Source: Methanomassiliicoccaceae archaeon (GTDB lineage: Archaea > Thermoplasmatota > Thermoplasmata > Methanomassiliicoccales > Methanomethylophilaceae). Taken from it: a stretch of 64,000 nt of DNA. Positions 63,720 through 64,000 of this stretch are shown here, piece after piece. Positions within the stretch are counted from its first letter, which is position 1. Each line of letters starts with the position of its first letter. Made by a program: the position numbers and the translations under genes. The stretch is taken from contig JAEEOP010000032.1 in NCBI GenBank assembly GCA_016284295.1, positions 21,394 through 85,393 of the forward strand, written 5' to 3'. The notes beneath the pieces were generated by a model. The model had not been told where the DNA came from, did not search any database, and saw only the letters and a program-made list of their open reading frames with translations.

Positions 63720-63750
63720 CCGGAAATGACCGTACGGCGGTCGTTTCCGG
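63720..63750. repeat. Long hairpin CCGGAAA...TTTCCGG
   Basis: CCGGAAATGACCG and CGGTCGTTTCCGG pair with one wobble around TACGG. It lies in a region without a convincing gene (63532-64000); a 64-codon frame at 63668-63862 spans it but has poor codon use. Confidence 0.4.
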
Positions 63751-64000
63751 CATTTCCGAAGGATTCGAAAAAAATGAGGTCATTGGACAGTTGCCGGTTT
63801 GTCAGGTCTTCAGCCTCGTTCGAAATGTAAAAAGGGACCCGATCACACTTGACATTCTATGAAGGATGCCCATTCTCGGCGGTTTTCAGCTCAGATCACA
63901 CGAATGATCGTCCTCCATCCTTCCGTATCCGTCGCAACTGTCCATTGAAGCAGATTTCCGAAAACCGTCTTTTCAGAGTTGCCGCGATCGATTCCCTATC

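Overview
The window looks like the chromosome of a methanogen-lineage archaeon of the Thermoplasmata, most likely Methanomassiliicoccales / Methanomethylophilaceae. Support: a group II thermosome, a Nre DNA-repair protein with a C-terminal PCNA-binding-like tail, TATA-box promoters with several apparently leaderless starts, a moderately GC-rich coding style, bacterial-type acquisitions (exonuclease VII, BspA-like surface protein, dockerin-bearing binding protein), and in-frame TAG codons. The taxonomic call is inference; no rRNA is present.

The most striking feature is codon usage. At least three genes run straight through TAG in one frame: an AddA-like helicase-nuclease (two TAGs), an unknown gene at 45851-46612 (two) and a short-chain dehydrogenase (one). 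A short ORF at 55561-55764 shows the same. Of 50 genes whose ends I checked, 47 end in TGA, 3 in TAA and none in TAG. TAG therefore appears to be a sense codon here, presumably pyrrolysine.

Layout. 1-5.9 kb: start of a vWA protein, an orphan CARF-wHTH regulator, an AlbA/Schlafen-type regulator with tandem 10-bp repeats, an IS5-type transposase and an anchored tyrosine phosphatase. 6.0-7.0 kb: a roughly 0.93-kb, gene-free, highly structured RNA on the minus strand with its own TATA box. 7.5-16.6 kb: flavin reductase, MFS transporter overlapping an 848-aa surface protein, a metal-chelate/cobamide ABC importer and a DEDDh exonuclease. 16.6-25.4 kb: P-type ATPase, AddA/AddB-like pair, and a divergent exonuclease paralogue lacking catalytic residues. 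25.4-38.4 kb: housekeeping (thioesterase, XseAB, TPR protein, TrkH/TrkA, HisD, Nre, thermosome) interrupted by a PARIS-like ATPase/TOPRIM pair. 38.5-47 kb: MarR regulator, BspA-like surface protein, then a probable integrated element with two overlapping serine recombinases, a 31-aa membrane peptide, the TAG-containing SDR, a 1.3-kb AT-rich island with a repeat family, and the two-gene TAG operon. 47-51.5 kb: HAD phosphatase, serine protease, HGPRT, coiled-coil and Sel1-repeat proteins. 51.5-54 kb: integrase remnants and duplicated junctions around an acyltransferase. 54-64 kb: frameshifted AGCS symporter, CstA, membrane-anchored phosphoglycerate mutase, LytTR/DUF3021 pair, Fic protein, arylsulfotransferase-like protein, DHA2 MFS transporter and a tRNA-like fragment.

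Two threads connect the regions: DNA processing and defence (AddAB, exonucleases, XseAB, Nre, PARIS-like, CARF, AlbA, recombinases), and transport/cell-surface proteins typical of a gut or anoxic-sediment archaeon.
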